A stretch of 64,000 nucleotides of DNA from Agapetus fuscipes (GCA_951799405.1 OX637344.1:12834001-12898000); one strand, 5' to 3'; positions 46,001-57,600 are shown, numbered from the stretch's first letter. Made by a program: numbers and translations. The notes: a model not told the origin generated them from the letters alone.

Positions 46001-49000
46001 AATTTGACCCTGGTTCAACAAATGTAATTGGGTAATTATAAATTAATAATTAATTAAAATGAACAATACTCATAATGAATTTGTCATTAATGATATTAAT
46101 ACCTGTTTCTGGCCGGCCAGGCAGAGTAGGTTGGTGAATTGCATTCCTATTCACAAATCTATTTTATTAAAAAAATAAATGATAAGCAGAACTGTCCTGG
46201 ACATCCAAACAGACTTGAATCGTGACATCAATGAAGGAAAATACATCAAGGATTGAAGCTGCTGCTGGATTAGCCAAGAGCACAACTTGAGGCTTTCATA
46301 AAATCCAACATCCCTCGAAAAAATTAGATAACCCTTATGTAGAGATGCGGCATGTGTAAGCGCGAAATTATGTATGTCTGCTTATGGGAATGCATTTAAT
46401 ATGAATCTCAAATGATACATATCTTTGCAGCTTAGATTTAGATTAGATTAGAGAGACTAATGCCCGTTTTCACTGACTCCTTCTAAACCGTCACCTAGCT
46501 AAAAGTATTTAAATATAAGAGACTCTTTAAACGGGTACCTAACACCATTGAGTTTCACGAGTGAAACTGTCACCTAAAAATCGACCACCTAGCTAGGAGC
46601 CTGTTTAGCAAGCAACTAGTGTTGTGAAACTCGATTTTTGTAAATTCGAAATGTATTTTATGGTTTATAAAATAATATACACATTTCAAATAAAAACAAC
46701 GCACGATTATTTGACGTTTATAATAATATCTACCATTTACGCTGCAAACATTATTTTTTAATTGAATTTTTATCTTTTCAATGATGTGTACAAAGTATAT
46801 TTTGATATGCACACACTATAATACGGCTTGTAGTGTGCAGCTGCATTCAGATGCGTTTCTCTTTTGCGTTTTTCCTTGTTGACAATTTACATCAATATTC
46901 GACATGTAAAGTCGGCATTTTCAAATACACGGCGGTCACCAATCAATTATCACGATGTCATCAAATTAAAGAAGAAACATGCTTCAACTTTTCAGAGGCT
47001 GACCGCGAGAAACTTGTTCAATCCTGCTACATGGGGCTACATTGACGCCTCTCACGTCTGTCACAGATATCAGCTGATGGCTTACAGTGGCATAAAATTG
47101 TAATACCTCTAATTAGTTATCCCTGTGTGTCACTGAATTGTTTCTGTACAAAACAAAAAGTAACAATTCATCTAAAGGATATCATAAGGCCTGTGATATG
47201 ACCAATTTATGGTGGGTACCTATAAACCTCGATCAATGTAAAAGATCGATGTTTTTAAATACGTTATAAATTCATGGACGATAATAGTTATTTCCACAAC
47301 ATCTTTACCAAAACTATATTTGTACAGCTCTATTGTCCGAAAACTTAAAAATTACTACAATTTTATCCAGCAAGGAGCTACATGATTGTATTTTTGACAG
47401 CTGATATCCGCACCAAACATCGATGTCATACTATTCTTATCGAAAAAAAATTACCTTTCTCAAAACTTTTTGGACGTAGATAAGTCCTAGCAACTTCTAT
47501 ATCCTCAAGAGTTTCTAAAAAAACAAGGATATCGGTGTGCATGTCCACTTATTTGCAGTTTAAACATGACATAACCTCACTGACAGGTCGCTAAAGTGTC
47601 CTTTAGCGTAAGAGACAGTTTAGGGAGCGGAATATCGGGCTCGCAAATATAAGAAGTTTTTAGCGAGTTAAGAGGTTCTTAAATGCTGGTGAAAACAAAA
47701 CTGGTACTTAAATATTTTAAACAGCACTTTATCTTTAAATATTCTTGGTGAAAACGGGCATAAATTTAATATTTTAAAAGGATATTGCAGGGTATTCGGA
47801 GTGTCATTCAAATATTAATGCCCGCTTTCCACTGCGAGCGGAGCTGACTCCGTACGGACTCCGCTCGACTAGCAACAGTAAATTTCATAGAAGTGCTTCC
47901 ACCGACAGCGAGTCAGCGGAGCGGACTGAGCGAGTACAAAGAGTTACGAAAGTGGTCGCAGAGTTGAGCGAGTTTCCAGCGGACTCCGTACGGACTCCGC
48001 TCGACTAGCAACAGTAAATTTCATAGAAGTGCTTCCACCGACAGCGGAGTGAGCGGAGCAGGCTGAGCGAGTAAAAATGACTCCGCTGTGTCATGGTCTC
48101 GGCCGCTAGTTTTCAACTGACTTCGCTCCCCCGTGCCCCCCGCGCCAACCCGCGTAGTTGCGTGACAGCGATAAAACACATCATACATGATTTACAAAAA
48201 CACATCATACATTATTTTATTAATTTGAAAATATTAAAATGTATGTTTTATTTCAAACATCTACATTTTATGTTTAAAGCAAAATAATACATTACTTTTT
48301 ATGTTTCGAAACAAAAAAAAAATCTTTTATTAATAATTGAAACGTTTGATCTGGGCGTAGGCTGCAACGAGCTGTCACACACTAGTTGGCTCCGCTAAGC
48401 CAGCTGTAGATGGAAGGCAAACAACTCTTTCATCTGACTCATCTCATTTCTCGCCTAGCTCACTCCGCCGAGCTCGTTAGCTGTGGAAGGCAAATACCAT
48501 TATTTTTTAAAACTCTTTCGCAATGGAAGGCCAAAACTATTTCACTACGCTCCGCTCAGCTATTTCCCGCTCCCGCTCAGCTATTTCCCGCTCGCAGTGG
48601 AAAGCGGGCATTATACTTTTTCAATCAACGGTTTTTTGTAAGTTGTAACTCGTATTGATTCAGATGTTGTTTATTCATTATTTTTTAAGGTACATATTGT
48701 TGTTTATATAATAAATTGTAAATATTAGTAAAATTTATAGTTTTGCAATTACATAAACCTTTATTTCGATCAAATCAACCCTAAAAATTACACCGAATCT
48801 CCCCGTTTATCATAAATAATAACGCGAATTTCCCTGTTTTTGATCAAAAATAACGCGAATTTCCCAAAAAAATAACGCGAATTTCGCAAAAAATAACACC
48901 ACTTTTTTCCAGTCCCTAGATATTTATCATACATTTGTATGGGAACTAGCTTAGAAAAAGCATTCTCTGTATTTCCATGTATTTATCACATTTCCAAAAC

Positions 49001-50217
49001 AAAATCTTAGATATTTTCAATAATAACTACACAGTTAAAAAATTTACTCGGATATTAGATAAACCATTATAAGAGAACTAACAGTATTCTCAATGTTTCA
49101 TTAGCAACGTAGCTTACGTCTTCAGGATACACCCTCTCTGCACAACGACTGAGGATGAACAGTTTGTCTAATATCCCAGTAAAAGTTTTAATTGTATAGT
49201 TATTATTATTGTAAATATGTCAAACGACCGTAACTCCACCTTAAACCTAACAAAATCTGACTTTTGTTGCAGATGACTCGATTTACAATTTTTTTTATCT
49301 TTACTGCAAGTATAAGATATTACATTGACTTCCCTCGATTGCGAATGTATAGAAGATGCAACATCACCTCTAGGGAGTGATTTAGTTTTCATGTTTTTTA
49401 TATTGATTTGACTTAGAGGTTGATTTGAGAGTGGCGTATCAAGGTGTTTACCTTTGTTATTTCAGGTGGAATGATTTGCAGCAGTCTCTGTATGAGACGT
49501 ACCAGTATGCCCAGCACAACGGCTGGTATGAGATATGGAAACAAATCATCGATCTGTCAGATCCACGCGGAGAGCAGAACGCTTACAAGGTATTATATAT
49601 TTTACACAATTATATATCCAAATATAGAAACTATATTTGTAAGACTGACAGTGAGAAACCGATACGTCACAATACATAATTATAGTATGATCTGATTTTT
49701 TTTCTGGAAAAGCTATTCTACCCCCCCATCCCTCGTCAACAATTTACATTTAGGGATAAGGGGATGATGGGCTTATCTATATCCACATAAAAAGGGCGAT
49801 GGGTGATAAAAGGTTGCGAAACACTGGACCAGATGAAAGAAAGCATATGTTCTGGAGTATTATTTTATAAATTAGCATAGGTCGATACATTTTTATTATA
49901 TTTTCTATAAAGGAAAAGGCACGACTCACATTTACCATTGTTGGTACAATCTCTACTCCTTTGCACACACATTCCACATAAGTTTTATCATTTTTCAGGT
50001 CTTGGGAGTCAGTATAGACGCCAGCCAACAAGAAATCACTGCAACCTGGAGAAAATTGTCTCGGGAATTCCATCCGGATAAAGTTCGGGACGAGAAGCAG
50101 CGCGCTCACATGCAGGAGAAGTTCCTGGAGATCCAGGAGGCCTATCAGATCCTGTCCAATACAAGGTCACGCCGCAACCGGAAAAATAAGAAAGACAACG
50201 CAGATGCTCCCAAATGA
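36229..50217 (+). CDS. DNAJC22: DNAJC22/wurst, transmembrane J-domain protein
   Basis: Membrane J protein; the Drosophila orthologue wurst recruits Hsc70 for clathrin-mediated endocytosis in airway clearance. Exons 36229-36501, 39604-39751, 41748-41952, 45021-45164, 49466-49589, 49999-50217; all phases agree, total 1113 nt, 370 residues. The N-terminus has the TM2 domain (WLVGGLFGLHHFYLRRDKHA, then WWSTLGGYGVGW). Hydrophobic segments follow in exons 2-4 (VVVAYSWGQMFLSAIP, MIIMVICSALAF, FCACLYLSLWIGFLYF). Exon 5 has NGWYEIWKQIIDLSDP, exon 6 the C-terminal J domain (VLGVSIDASQQEI, HPD at 323-325) and a Lys/Arg-rich tail. Introns 1-4 are full of transposons. Confidence 0.93.
37765..38305 (+). 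mobile_element. RTE-like 3'-end copy split by a SINE
   Basis: Forward copy from CATACTGTAAAAAA to GCATCTTAGATTTAGATTT, interrupted by SINE B. Nested in the piggyBac-like element. Confidence 0.7.
37868..38170 (-). repeat. tRNA-derived SINE, family B, nearly complete
   Basis: On the - strand: head with TAGTCCAGGTGGTAACAC and GGGTTTGAATCCC, then the body to AGAGGGCTCTTGAGGTGTGA. Best reference copy of this family in the window. Confidence 0.75.
38797..39310 (+). mobile_element. RTE-like 3'-end copy split by a SINE B copy
   Basis: Starts GTTCCTCGACAGTCAGG; the family end resumes at about 39235 after the reverse SINE B at 38995-39212. Strongly diverged. Confidence 0.65.
39829..40077 (+). mobile_element. 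RTE-like short copy
   Basis: TTCCTTGATTTATTGG to CTTAGATTAGATTAGAG, 249 bp, 77 bp after the donor of DNAJC22 exon 2. Confidence 0.75.
40648..41400 (-). mobile_element. RTE-like LINE copy with open RT C-terminus
   Basis: Reverse copy; 41390-41010 encodes 126 residues of the RT end without a stop (MDYLRSMIGKKRSD ... KWRLICNGDF). The 3' UTR is very close to the copy at 34517. In DNAJC22 intron 2. Confidence 0.85.
42370..42541 (-). repeat. SINE family B, split by a hAT element
   Basis: The SINE head stops at CCGCTAGA (42534-42541) and resumes after the hAT at 44611 (CCGCTAGACCACTGACCTGTC). Confidence 0.7.
42603..43065 (-). mobile_element. RTE-like copy nested in the hAT element
   Basis: Tail TAATCTAATCTAATCTAAG at 42605, 3' UTR, then the last RT codons (RACMKKVMTLEEMKEVCKDR) up to about 43065. 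A T-run of about 27 (43063-43090) separates it from the hAT 3' UTR. Confidence 0.85.
43105..44560 (-). pseudogene. hAT transposase, one frameshift
   Basis: Two overlapping - strand frames. 44560-44200 has VIFDSTPDISHNDQMS and LRGQAYDNAATMSG, the DDE-region motifs of ZMYM-type hAT transposases. 44230-43105 has NHSLNLAGVHAASES, then ends with the hATC dimerisation motif (SVASCERSFSKLKLIKNYLR, NLAILSIEQE). A single-nucleotide shift near 44220-44230 breaks the join. The zinc-finger N-terminus is absent, so this copy is not autonomous. Confidence 0.88.
44742..44982. mobile_element. Fold-back MITE beside DNAJC22 exon 4
   Basis: Arms of about 58 bp: GTGCTATTCTTAGGCATTTT from 44742 and its near-complement ending 44982, including GAGCCCACGCTTTGACAAAC in both. 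It ends 38 bp before the exon at 45021, so it overlaps the likely branch-point zone. Confidence 0.75.
45425..45565. repeat. Family-E dispersed repeat
   Basis: Shares ATTGGTTGCTAAGGATGGCA and GACTGACGTTTGCTCGC with 57845-57970 (inverted context) and 61250-61390. Weaker matches at 36595-36740, 23220-23300, 19340-19390 and 2385-2440. About 140 bp; ends unclear. Confidence 0.6.
45893..46170 (+). repeat. tRNA-derived SINE, family C, best copy
   Basis: Head: TAGCCGAGGGGGCCAAGTGG and box B GGGGTTCGATCCCCGC. Body: TTTGACCCTGGTTCAACAAA, CTGGCCGGCCAGGCAG, end GGTTGGTGAATTGCATTCC. The head resembles tRNA-Leu/Ser but runs on into the body. Confidence 0.75.
46338..46454 (+). mobile_element. RTE-like 3' tip
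   Basis: Only the last 115 bp (ATGCGGCATGTGTAAGCG to GATTAGATTAGAG). Confidence 0.75.
46461..47760. mobile_element. PIF/Harbinger-like element, 1.3 kb
   Basis: Ends TGCCCGTTTTCAC / GTGAAAACGGGCA with flanking TAA (46458-46460 and 47761-47763). Interior has no recognisable transposase; a 79-codon frame at 46864 matches nothing I know. Inserted 7 bp after the RTE tip. Confidence 0.75.
47818..48611 (+). mobile_element. Terminal-inverted-repeat element, copy 2 (DNAJC22 intron 4)
   Basis: 794 bp with the same ends as 35147-36100 and TA flanks (47816-47817, 48612-48613); single version of the segment that is doubled in copy 1. Same orientation as copy 1. Confidence 0.85.
49051..49173. repeat. Small inverted-repeat element
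   Basis: GGATATTAGATAAAC and, inverted, GTTTGTCTAATATCC. Related to 17503-17640 (AACCATTAT.GGAGAACT). Confidence 0.5.
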
Positions 50218-50839
50218 TCCAAGCAGAGTGCATCACTCCTGCGGCTTCATCTGTCACGCTCTCAACCAGTCACTTGATCTAATCATTCATTAGGTCTGAA
50301 CCTGCGGGTCCTACTCAATATCTATTCAAATCAAAATAACCCATCATTTTTACTATTGACACAATTAACAGATTAATGTTAAATTATTATTTTTGTAAAA
50401 ATAATACTTTCCTATTTTTTTTTTAATTTAACTAAGTACTTATTGTGATAGTTATTTATGTTTTTTGAATTTTATAGATTGAGATTGTTTACAGTTTGTA
50501 AGGAATTAATTTTTAGAGAAATATTGAATAGGCATTTTATTTTTTTAGAAGTAGGCGTTGTTTTTACAAGAGAAACCTCATTTGGGCAGCATTTACTGAT
50601 AATCTAATAGATCTGTAAAGAAGCCTACATGTAATATGAGTAAAGAATGCATTACTTGTTGAATGTATGTGATTCTAATTGTATAGGTACACCATTGAGT
50701 TCTAATATTAATGGAGAAGAAACTAAATTATAAACTAAACTAAACTAAAAAATACTATATGGCTCACCTGTCTACCGCACTTGTCAACCACTGAGCTGCC
50801 AAACCTACAGAATACTCAAATATCATATGAAATCCTATG

Positions 50840-51110
50840 TTTTCTTGCTTTCTCCATTTCGTGTTACAGCACCCAATAATTACACATGCCATAATGTTTT
50901 TGTTTCTTTAAAAATTGTCAATTTTACCGACCTAAACACATCAAAACATTTATAACGCGTGGCATGAATTTCAATGCTGCCAACTTTCTGGAAAGATTTC
51001 ATAGTTTCACTTAAGTTTTTTTGTTTACAAAATGGTACTGTGAAGATTTTTGTTGTCTTTCTTACTAAAAATGATTTGTGGCTAAGTAAGTTGAAATATA
51101 TATAAGTAGT
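50840..51110 (-). repeat. THAP-containing repeat, inverted copy
   Basis: Reverse of the 15.6-kb repeat: GCACCCAATAATTACACATGCCAT is the inverse of the THAP start, with AGTTGAAATAT at the far end. About 620 bp after the DNAJC22 stop. Confidence 0.5.
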
Positions 51111-51807
51111 GTCTATTTGAATTTAAATAGCTTCTACAGATTTATTATAAGTTGCTGGCACATACACGCAGACATCTTGTATTTCTAAGTGAGATCTCTA
51201 AGAAATGTGTAAATTTGAAAACGCATACACCTTCTTTCTAGTGCTCTTGTACTTGACCCGTCTGAACAGGCTTCAATACGTATTCTCACATTCCCAGTCA
51301 TTCTGCTATTGTTTTGTAATCTCCTTAGTTTATTTTTTAGTCTTAAGATTTATTTATTTGTTATTCTTGATAATAATCTTTTGACACAATATTCATGTCT
51401 TCCATTGGTTGTAGATCTGCGTGACACAGACTGTTTTTTAATTTCATTATGAGAAATACATCTATGAAAGTAAGTTGATCGCATTCCTGGTGTTGATATA
51501 GACATAAGGTTGACAAATCGTTGATTATTATTTGATGAATATACTCTTTATGAAAATATGCTTCTCATGAAAATGAATTTTCAATGTGTAAATACACAAA
51601 CTCTAAAAATTTTAATATATTCTTTGGTTTTAATGAATATTGAAAACTAAGATACTTCCAAAAATAGTGCCAAATGTTTCTGAAGTTTCATCGATCATAT
51701 AGACTCCTTCCACAAGACCGTTGTATCTACATAAGATCTTTTGTTGGAAAACATATTGGAGATATTATTTTAAAGAATCCAATTGATTTTATTTAGCAAA
51801 TAACATG

Positions 51808-52057
51808 TCGCACGCTTATTCATAAAGAGCAATAAAAGAGAAAAATTGTAAAAATCGAGATTTTGTAATAAAACGCTATAACAATGCGAGAAGAATAAGT
51901 AGAATGCGACAGCCGTTTAATTTGGACGAATATGACCGAGATAAAACATTGGTCGCCTTTTTCATCCCATACAAGTTGTACTGGTTGTCTGAACTTCAAA
52001 CGTGATTTCCCAACATTCTTATTTTTTGAGTTATTGCTCTTTATATTAAGCGTGCGA
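51808..52057. mobile_element. MITE, copy 2
   Basis: Inverted ends TCGCACGCTTA / TAAGCGTGCGA. Homologous throughout to 24892-25140. Confidence 0.75.
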
Positions 52058-53220
52058 TGTGTTTATGTGACTTGGTAAATTAAAGTAAGTAGTTGATTTT
52101 TGTATTTACTATGAGAAAAAAGGCTTCAAATTTCAGTACTTTGTGATACTCGTATCTCTCTTTAATTCTTACAATATCAAACACTCAACCAGCCCTTGCA
52201 GTCTTGACTTATCTAGCGATTATGTCAGCAGATAGCAATAAAACATAGTGGCCACGCTTGAACAGCTGATCGGGCAGTCAAATGTTCTCCATAATCGCTT
52301 GATGTATCCAGACTTTTCACCCAGAAGAAACACCATTCGGGAACCCAACTATCTATGGTCCTTAATATGAATTATCATTTTGCAATAAACACAATCCGAG
52401 GTTAGATATTTTTATTTTGAATAATGTGTTAACAATTTCTTCCTTGTTTCTTTTGTACAACTTTTACAAGTCTCTTCCCAAAGATTGCTATGACAACTAG
52501 AATTTTTTTGTATTAATGTTCATAGCAGTCTGTGAGGAGGCAAGTATTATTGTAATAAATAAATTTTCCTGATTTGGATAAGATAAACGTTGTTTTAATT
52601 TTTTTATACAAGCTAGAATAATGAGGTACTATTTCCGCACTTTCTGAAATGTAAATACTGCATTAAAACCACAAACAAGAACACACACATCAATAAAATA
52701 GATTTAATATATTTGTGAATTGTTTATCACGTTGTTAAAATACTGAATTATATTAAGTCTATGTGAAATGTGGTAGGATGCTATTTTACCCATCGATCAA
52801 TATAATAGACGTAGATGGCGTACGTCTTTTTTTCCCATAGTAACAAACGTGCCATTAACACACAATAATAGGTAGACAGTGAAAAAATGAGACGTCAAAA
52901 AGAGACATAAACATGGCGGTTGCCTGGAAACTGATTATAACAAGACCTCGTTTGTATGAAGCCTATGCCCAAGGGCGCACTCTTTTTTGGTATGTAAATC
53001 GGCTCAGATGCTCCATCTATATCTTTTATGTAGATCAATTATTTTACCTAAGTACATTTAGGTTATAATAAATATTGTAACAGTGCTAAACAGATCGTAA
53101 TTAAAGTGTTTGAAATCTGAACTACATGTGTCATCTTGCACAACACTTTTGAGATTTAATTGTGGTTGTTTTCCTCGTGGCTCTTGTATTCAATTATTAG
53201 CATAAGAAATATAGAACAGA
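52058..53220. other. Intergenic, no gene seen
   Basis: AT-rich with isolated AATAAA sites (for example 52384 and 52556) that could end a long DNAJC22 transcript. No other feature recognised. Confidence 0.4.
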
Positions 53221-53224
53221 TTAT

Positions 53225-53400
53225 GGTGAAGGTCTACGTTCAGGAAAAGAAGTGAAGGTAGACCTCTTGCACATCTAGATGGCCATACAACACAACATCA
53301 AGATGTGACTGGATGCAAAAGGCCCAGGATAGAGATGTCAGAAGAGAAATAGGGGAGGCCTATGTTCACTAGTGGACGAGAATTGTTGATTAAGGAAATA
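53225..53400 (+). mobile_element. RTE-type LINE C-terminal fragment, second family
   Basis: Frames give WMQKAQDRDV and EIGEAYVH.WTRIVD, the common QDR..W...GEAYVQQW ending of RTE elements. Distinct from the main family. Confidence 0.65.
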
Positions 53401-53584
53401 AGAGTTGAAGATTTTGATGCTTTTCTATAAACATAATATACACATACAAAAATTAAAAGAGTTGACATAGTATAAAAATACAAACAACTAGTCTATATAG
53501 TGATTGTTGCTTTTCATGCTTTTCTAACTCTGGCATGGGTGTTGCAGACTCCATTTAGTGACTTTTTTAAAATAAATTCACAAA

Positions 53585-53935
53585 GAGGAATGAAATTTAC
53601 CAACCTGATTTTGCCTGGCCAGAAACAAGTGTTATAATCTATAATTTAAGTTGCACAGATATATTACATTTAAGATTCATATTGCATGCATTCTCACAAG
53701 CAGGCCACGCTTACACATGCCCCATGTGGACTTGCAACATTATCAATTAATAAATTATCAACTTTATTGAAAGAATTATTAATTGATAATTAGCCACCCA
53801 ACCACATCTGTGAACTCAGGGTCAAAGCTATCGTCAAAAGGGCTTGACGGGATTCAAACCGGTGATCCTTTTATTTCAAACAATCGCCAGATAAATCATA
53901 TCTTATCAGCTCAGTCGTAGCACCAGCAATACTCC
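53585..53935 (-). repeat. SINE family C split by an RTE end
   Basis: Starts AATTTACCAACCTG (about 53588) and ends with an inverted tRNA head (GGGATTCAAACCGGTG near 53850). A reverse RTE tip sits at 53636-53742 inside it. Confidence 0.65.
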
Positions 53936-53939
53936 GTAT

Positions 53940-54606
53940 GTGAGAATCATTCAGGTAGTTTTATTTTCCAATTGAAAGTCACATTAGCTAACTTTGAAAT
54001 GACACACTCTAAGATACAGTTTATCATCTTAAAATTTGCTTAGAAACCTAGCAGGCTGATGTCATTGTCATCTTTATTTCCTACAAAAAAGTTACCCAAG
54101 TAAATAGTTCATCATATTTTCTTTGGTCCCATTTATACAATATTGACAAGCACACAAAATTTGGACGAAAGTTTTAAAATACATTATACAACATTTATAT
54201 TAAGTCAAAATATATTATATGTTAGTATCACTCAGATTAGGTACTGAGATAACAGATAACTAAGGCAAAATCAAACATTTGACTGTTCATTCTGACGTTA
54301 TCTTTAATCTAGGAGTTTGTTGTTATACGTGACATTTTACTCATCAACAAGAGATGTTATCTTTCTCAATGCGAGCATGGCAAACATTACAGCACATCAA
54401 ATGTGACCCTTAAAGAGTGTATCACCTAAAACACCAAAGCGGTTTTATTATTAGATTTAACATTGAAATCAAATGTTATCATAGGACATATTACATTCCT
54501 GATAACTTTGATCATTATAAAAATACTACATATTCAATTTTCACAATATATAATACTGAATATCTTTGAAGCATATTTAATTTTACTAATATTTTAAAAG
54601 TGAAAT
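53940..54606. other. AIFM3 3' flank
   Basis: Low-complexity AT DNA. TTTATT at 54444-54449 is AATAAA on the - strand, about 160 nt after the AIFM3 stop, a plausible poly(A) signal. Confidence 0.45.
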
Positions 54607-57600
54607 TCAATCCAAGTAGTTGTTAGTCCAAGCTAACGGATCACGCGCCAGCTCATTTTTATGAAGGGATTTACCTTGAGCAAGAAGCTCAGCAAACTTG
54701 GACACAATGGGATCTTTCTGACAGGAAGCCATCGAGATAACATGTCCAGACTCATCAAAGAAATATGCAGCGAATTCCAGGGTGTCCACGTCTCCCACAA
54801 TCTGCAAGTCTGTGAATCTCCCGTACCCGCAATACCTGATTGACTTGTTGAAGAGTGTGGTCCAAAAGAAAGGCACAGCCTTGAGTGGGGTGTATTTGCC
54901 GAGCATGTTGAGGGCAGCTATCTTCCCATGGTAGTGAGCCAGACCAATGTGACCGATGGCAGCGGGCTCGTTGTTGTGGGCGTACACAGGCGCGTAGGCA
55001 ATATCCCCCCCCGCGTACACGTCTCTTATGTTTGTTTCCAATTTATTATTGACATTGATGGAACCATTAGCTTGCATGTTGATTCCAGAGTTAGCTAGAA
55101 ATTCTGTGTTGAATGTGGTTCCAACTCCCATCAAGAGGATATCAGCGGGGATGGTAGACGCATCATCAAGCTCTAGAGCCTTCAACTTCCCGCCGTCCCC
55201 GATGCATCGCTTGATGTTATTTCTGGTGATAAAGTTCACACCTTTAGTCTCAAAGAACTTTTTGATACTTGAGCCGATAGCATGGCCAAACACAGGCAAG
55301 AAAGGCACATCATCGCGACTGATCACTGTCACGGACTTGGCCTTGTTGACGCAGTAAGCTGCGACCTCCATTCCAATGAAACTGGCTCCCAAAATGACAA
55401 CATCTTTGTCATTTCCTGCAAGAGAAGCATAAATGGCAGCTCCATCTGCTGTTGAACGTAAAGTAAACACATTACGCAGGTTGTGACCAGGAATAGGAAG
55501 TATCCTGGCAGATGAACCAGTAGCTAGAAAGACAGCTGCAAAATTGATGCAGTCTCCATTGGACAGAGTGACTGTTCTATGCACAGAGTCTAGGCTTATG
55601 GCATGCACACCTTTCAAGACTTCGATATCATTCTTTCTATAAAATTCAGCGTTCCGGAATTGTAGCTTTTCGGCTTCAGAGTTGAGGGATTTGGAAACTT
55701 TGATTCTGTCATATGGGAGGGCGTTTTCCTTGGCCACCATGATGACGCGGCCCCGACAGGCGTTGCTGCGCAGAGTCTCCACGCAGGAGGCAGCGGCAGG
55801 GCCCCCTCCCACCACCAGGTACACCGAGTTGTCTCTGCCACAGCGACCCTCAGTGCTCACCACACGACGATTCGCAGTGAGATCTGACTTTTTAGCCCTC
55901 ACCTGAAAATTTAAATACAATTACAAAATTAGTAAGAAGGAAATGAATTTCATTTTGCAAGGAAAAAAAATCTTTAGTGATTGTACAATCTACATATAAG
56001 TATTCACAGTTTAAAATACGATACTACCTCAAAAGCAGAAGATAGATTAAGTATATGGCCAATAATATGAACAACAAATTTTCTCAAGTAAATACATATA
56101 GAAAATAGGTATAGGTACACTAGAGTTACAAAGTAAATCAATAACAATGCTCTCCTTTATTGATTAGTATTTGCACTGTCATTGCAACAATTTTGTCTCA
56201 AAATGTGCAGTCTTCATACATAGCTACAGAATTGTCACTTTCCTATCACAAAAGTGTTAAGAAAAGAAAGTAAGACCTTTTACCTTGACATTCCCGTCAC
56301 ACACTGTTACTTGATAGCACGGCAACGAGTCCAGGCCCGGGTAGTCTTCAATGTCTCCGGTAGTTGTGTTGAAGCAAGCCCCATGCCATGGGCAGCGCAC
56401 TCGCCCCACTCCCAGCGCCCCCTTTTCCAGCGGGGCCCCGTAGTGGGTACAGTTACTGCCCACAGCCGTGAAGTCCCCATTCTGTCTGACAACCAGAACT
56501 TTGGTGTACTCCCCTCCAAGGTTAAAAGCTTTCATTTCATTTTCCTTGAGATCTGATTCGTGACACACAATCTCTTCAACGTATTCATCATTATTTGACA
56601 TTTTGTTTTCTTCTGGGGCTCCTGTAAAAATAAATTCAAGTATTTATTTTATACTTTGTGGGCTTATTGCTGAACTGACATCAGATGCGGTGTCTCAATC
56701 GAGCACAATGTCTTCATCGTTAGCAAATATAATATCTGGAATGGTTCTATCTGACTATCCTACACGAGACCTCGTAACTTCTACATAATATTATCTATTG
56801 TTTATAGGGCAGGTGTGTACTGGGTACCACAGCTTGTATCGCCAAAAATCAAAACATATCTAAAAATGCTCGATTGGCGGTACACAGTGGCATACTTTTA
56901 CCCACCTTGATGTATGGTAGCGAAGCCTGGACGGTGAATGAAAGTGAAATTAGTAAAGTCCATACTGTTGAAATGGACTTTCTAAGAAGTATGATTGGGA
57001 AAAAACGGAGTGACAGAGTGAGGAATGATTTTGTAAGAGAAGAATGTGGTGCAAGAGAAAGTGTGAAAGTGAAAATTAAAAGAAGTTTGTTAAGATGGTT
57101 TGGCCATATGGAGAGAATGAATGAGGAAAGACTGACGAAGAAAGTATATGTTGGTAGAATAGATGGATGTCGTGGTAGAGGAAGACCGAGAAAGGTATGG
57201 ATGGACCAAATATCCGAAATTGCGAATGAATGGAATATCCAGAGTCATAATAAAAGAAAAGCCTGTATGAAGAAAATTATGACTCTGGAGGAAATGAAAG
57301 AAGTATGTAAGGACAGAAAGAAATGGCGGTTGATCTGTAATGTTGGCGGCTAGGGTTTATTAAATTGGAATTTGTTTTTATTTGTAAATGGATATTTTGT
57401 ATTTGGATATTATTATTTAGTGATGTATAAAATGTAATTTGTCGTGTGTGTGTGTTCCTTGACTTATAGGTTGGTATGCGGCTGACCACCCATGCTGTAA
57501 AAATGGTTCACTTTGCCAATGTCACCCCTGTCTCAGGGAAGGACGGCAAGAGTTGCAGGGTGTATGTCCATTTGAGATTTGATTTTTATGTTGTAGGTTC

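Larger units (their letters stand above)
45666..48918. mobile_element. hAT element expanded by four nested insertions
   Basis: Ends TAGGGACTGGAAAA and TTTTCCAGTCCCTA are perfect inverses. Flanks GATATTTA (45658-45665 and 48919-48926) are an exact 8-bp duplication. Its own DNA (45666-45890, 48630-48918) is rich in CGCGAA-type repeats. Inserts: SINE C, an RTE end, a Harbinger-like element and the TIR element copy 2. In DNAJC22 intron 4. Confidence 0.88.
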
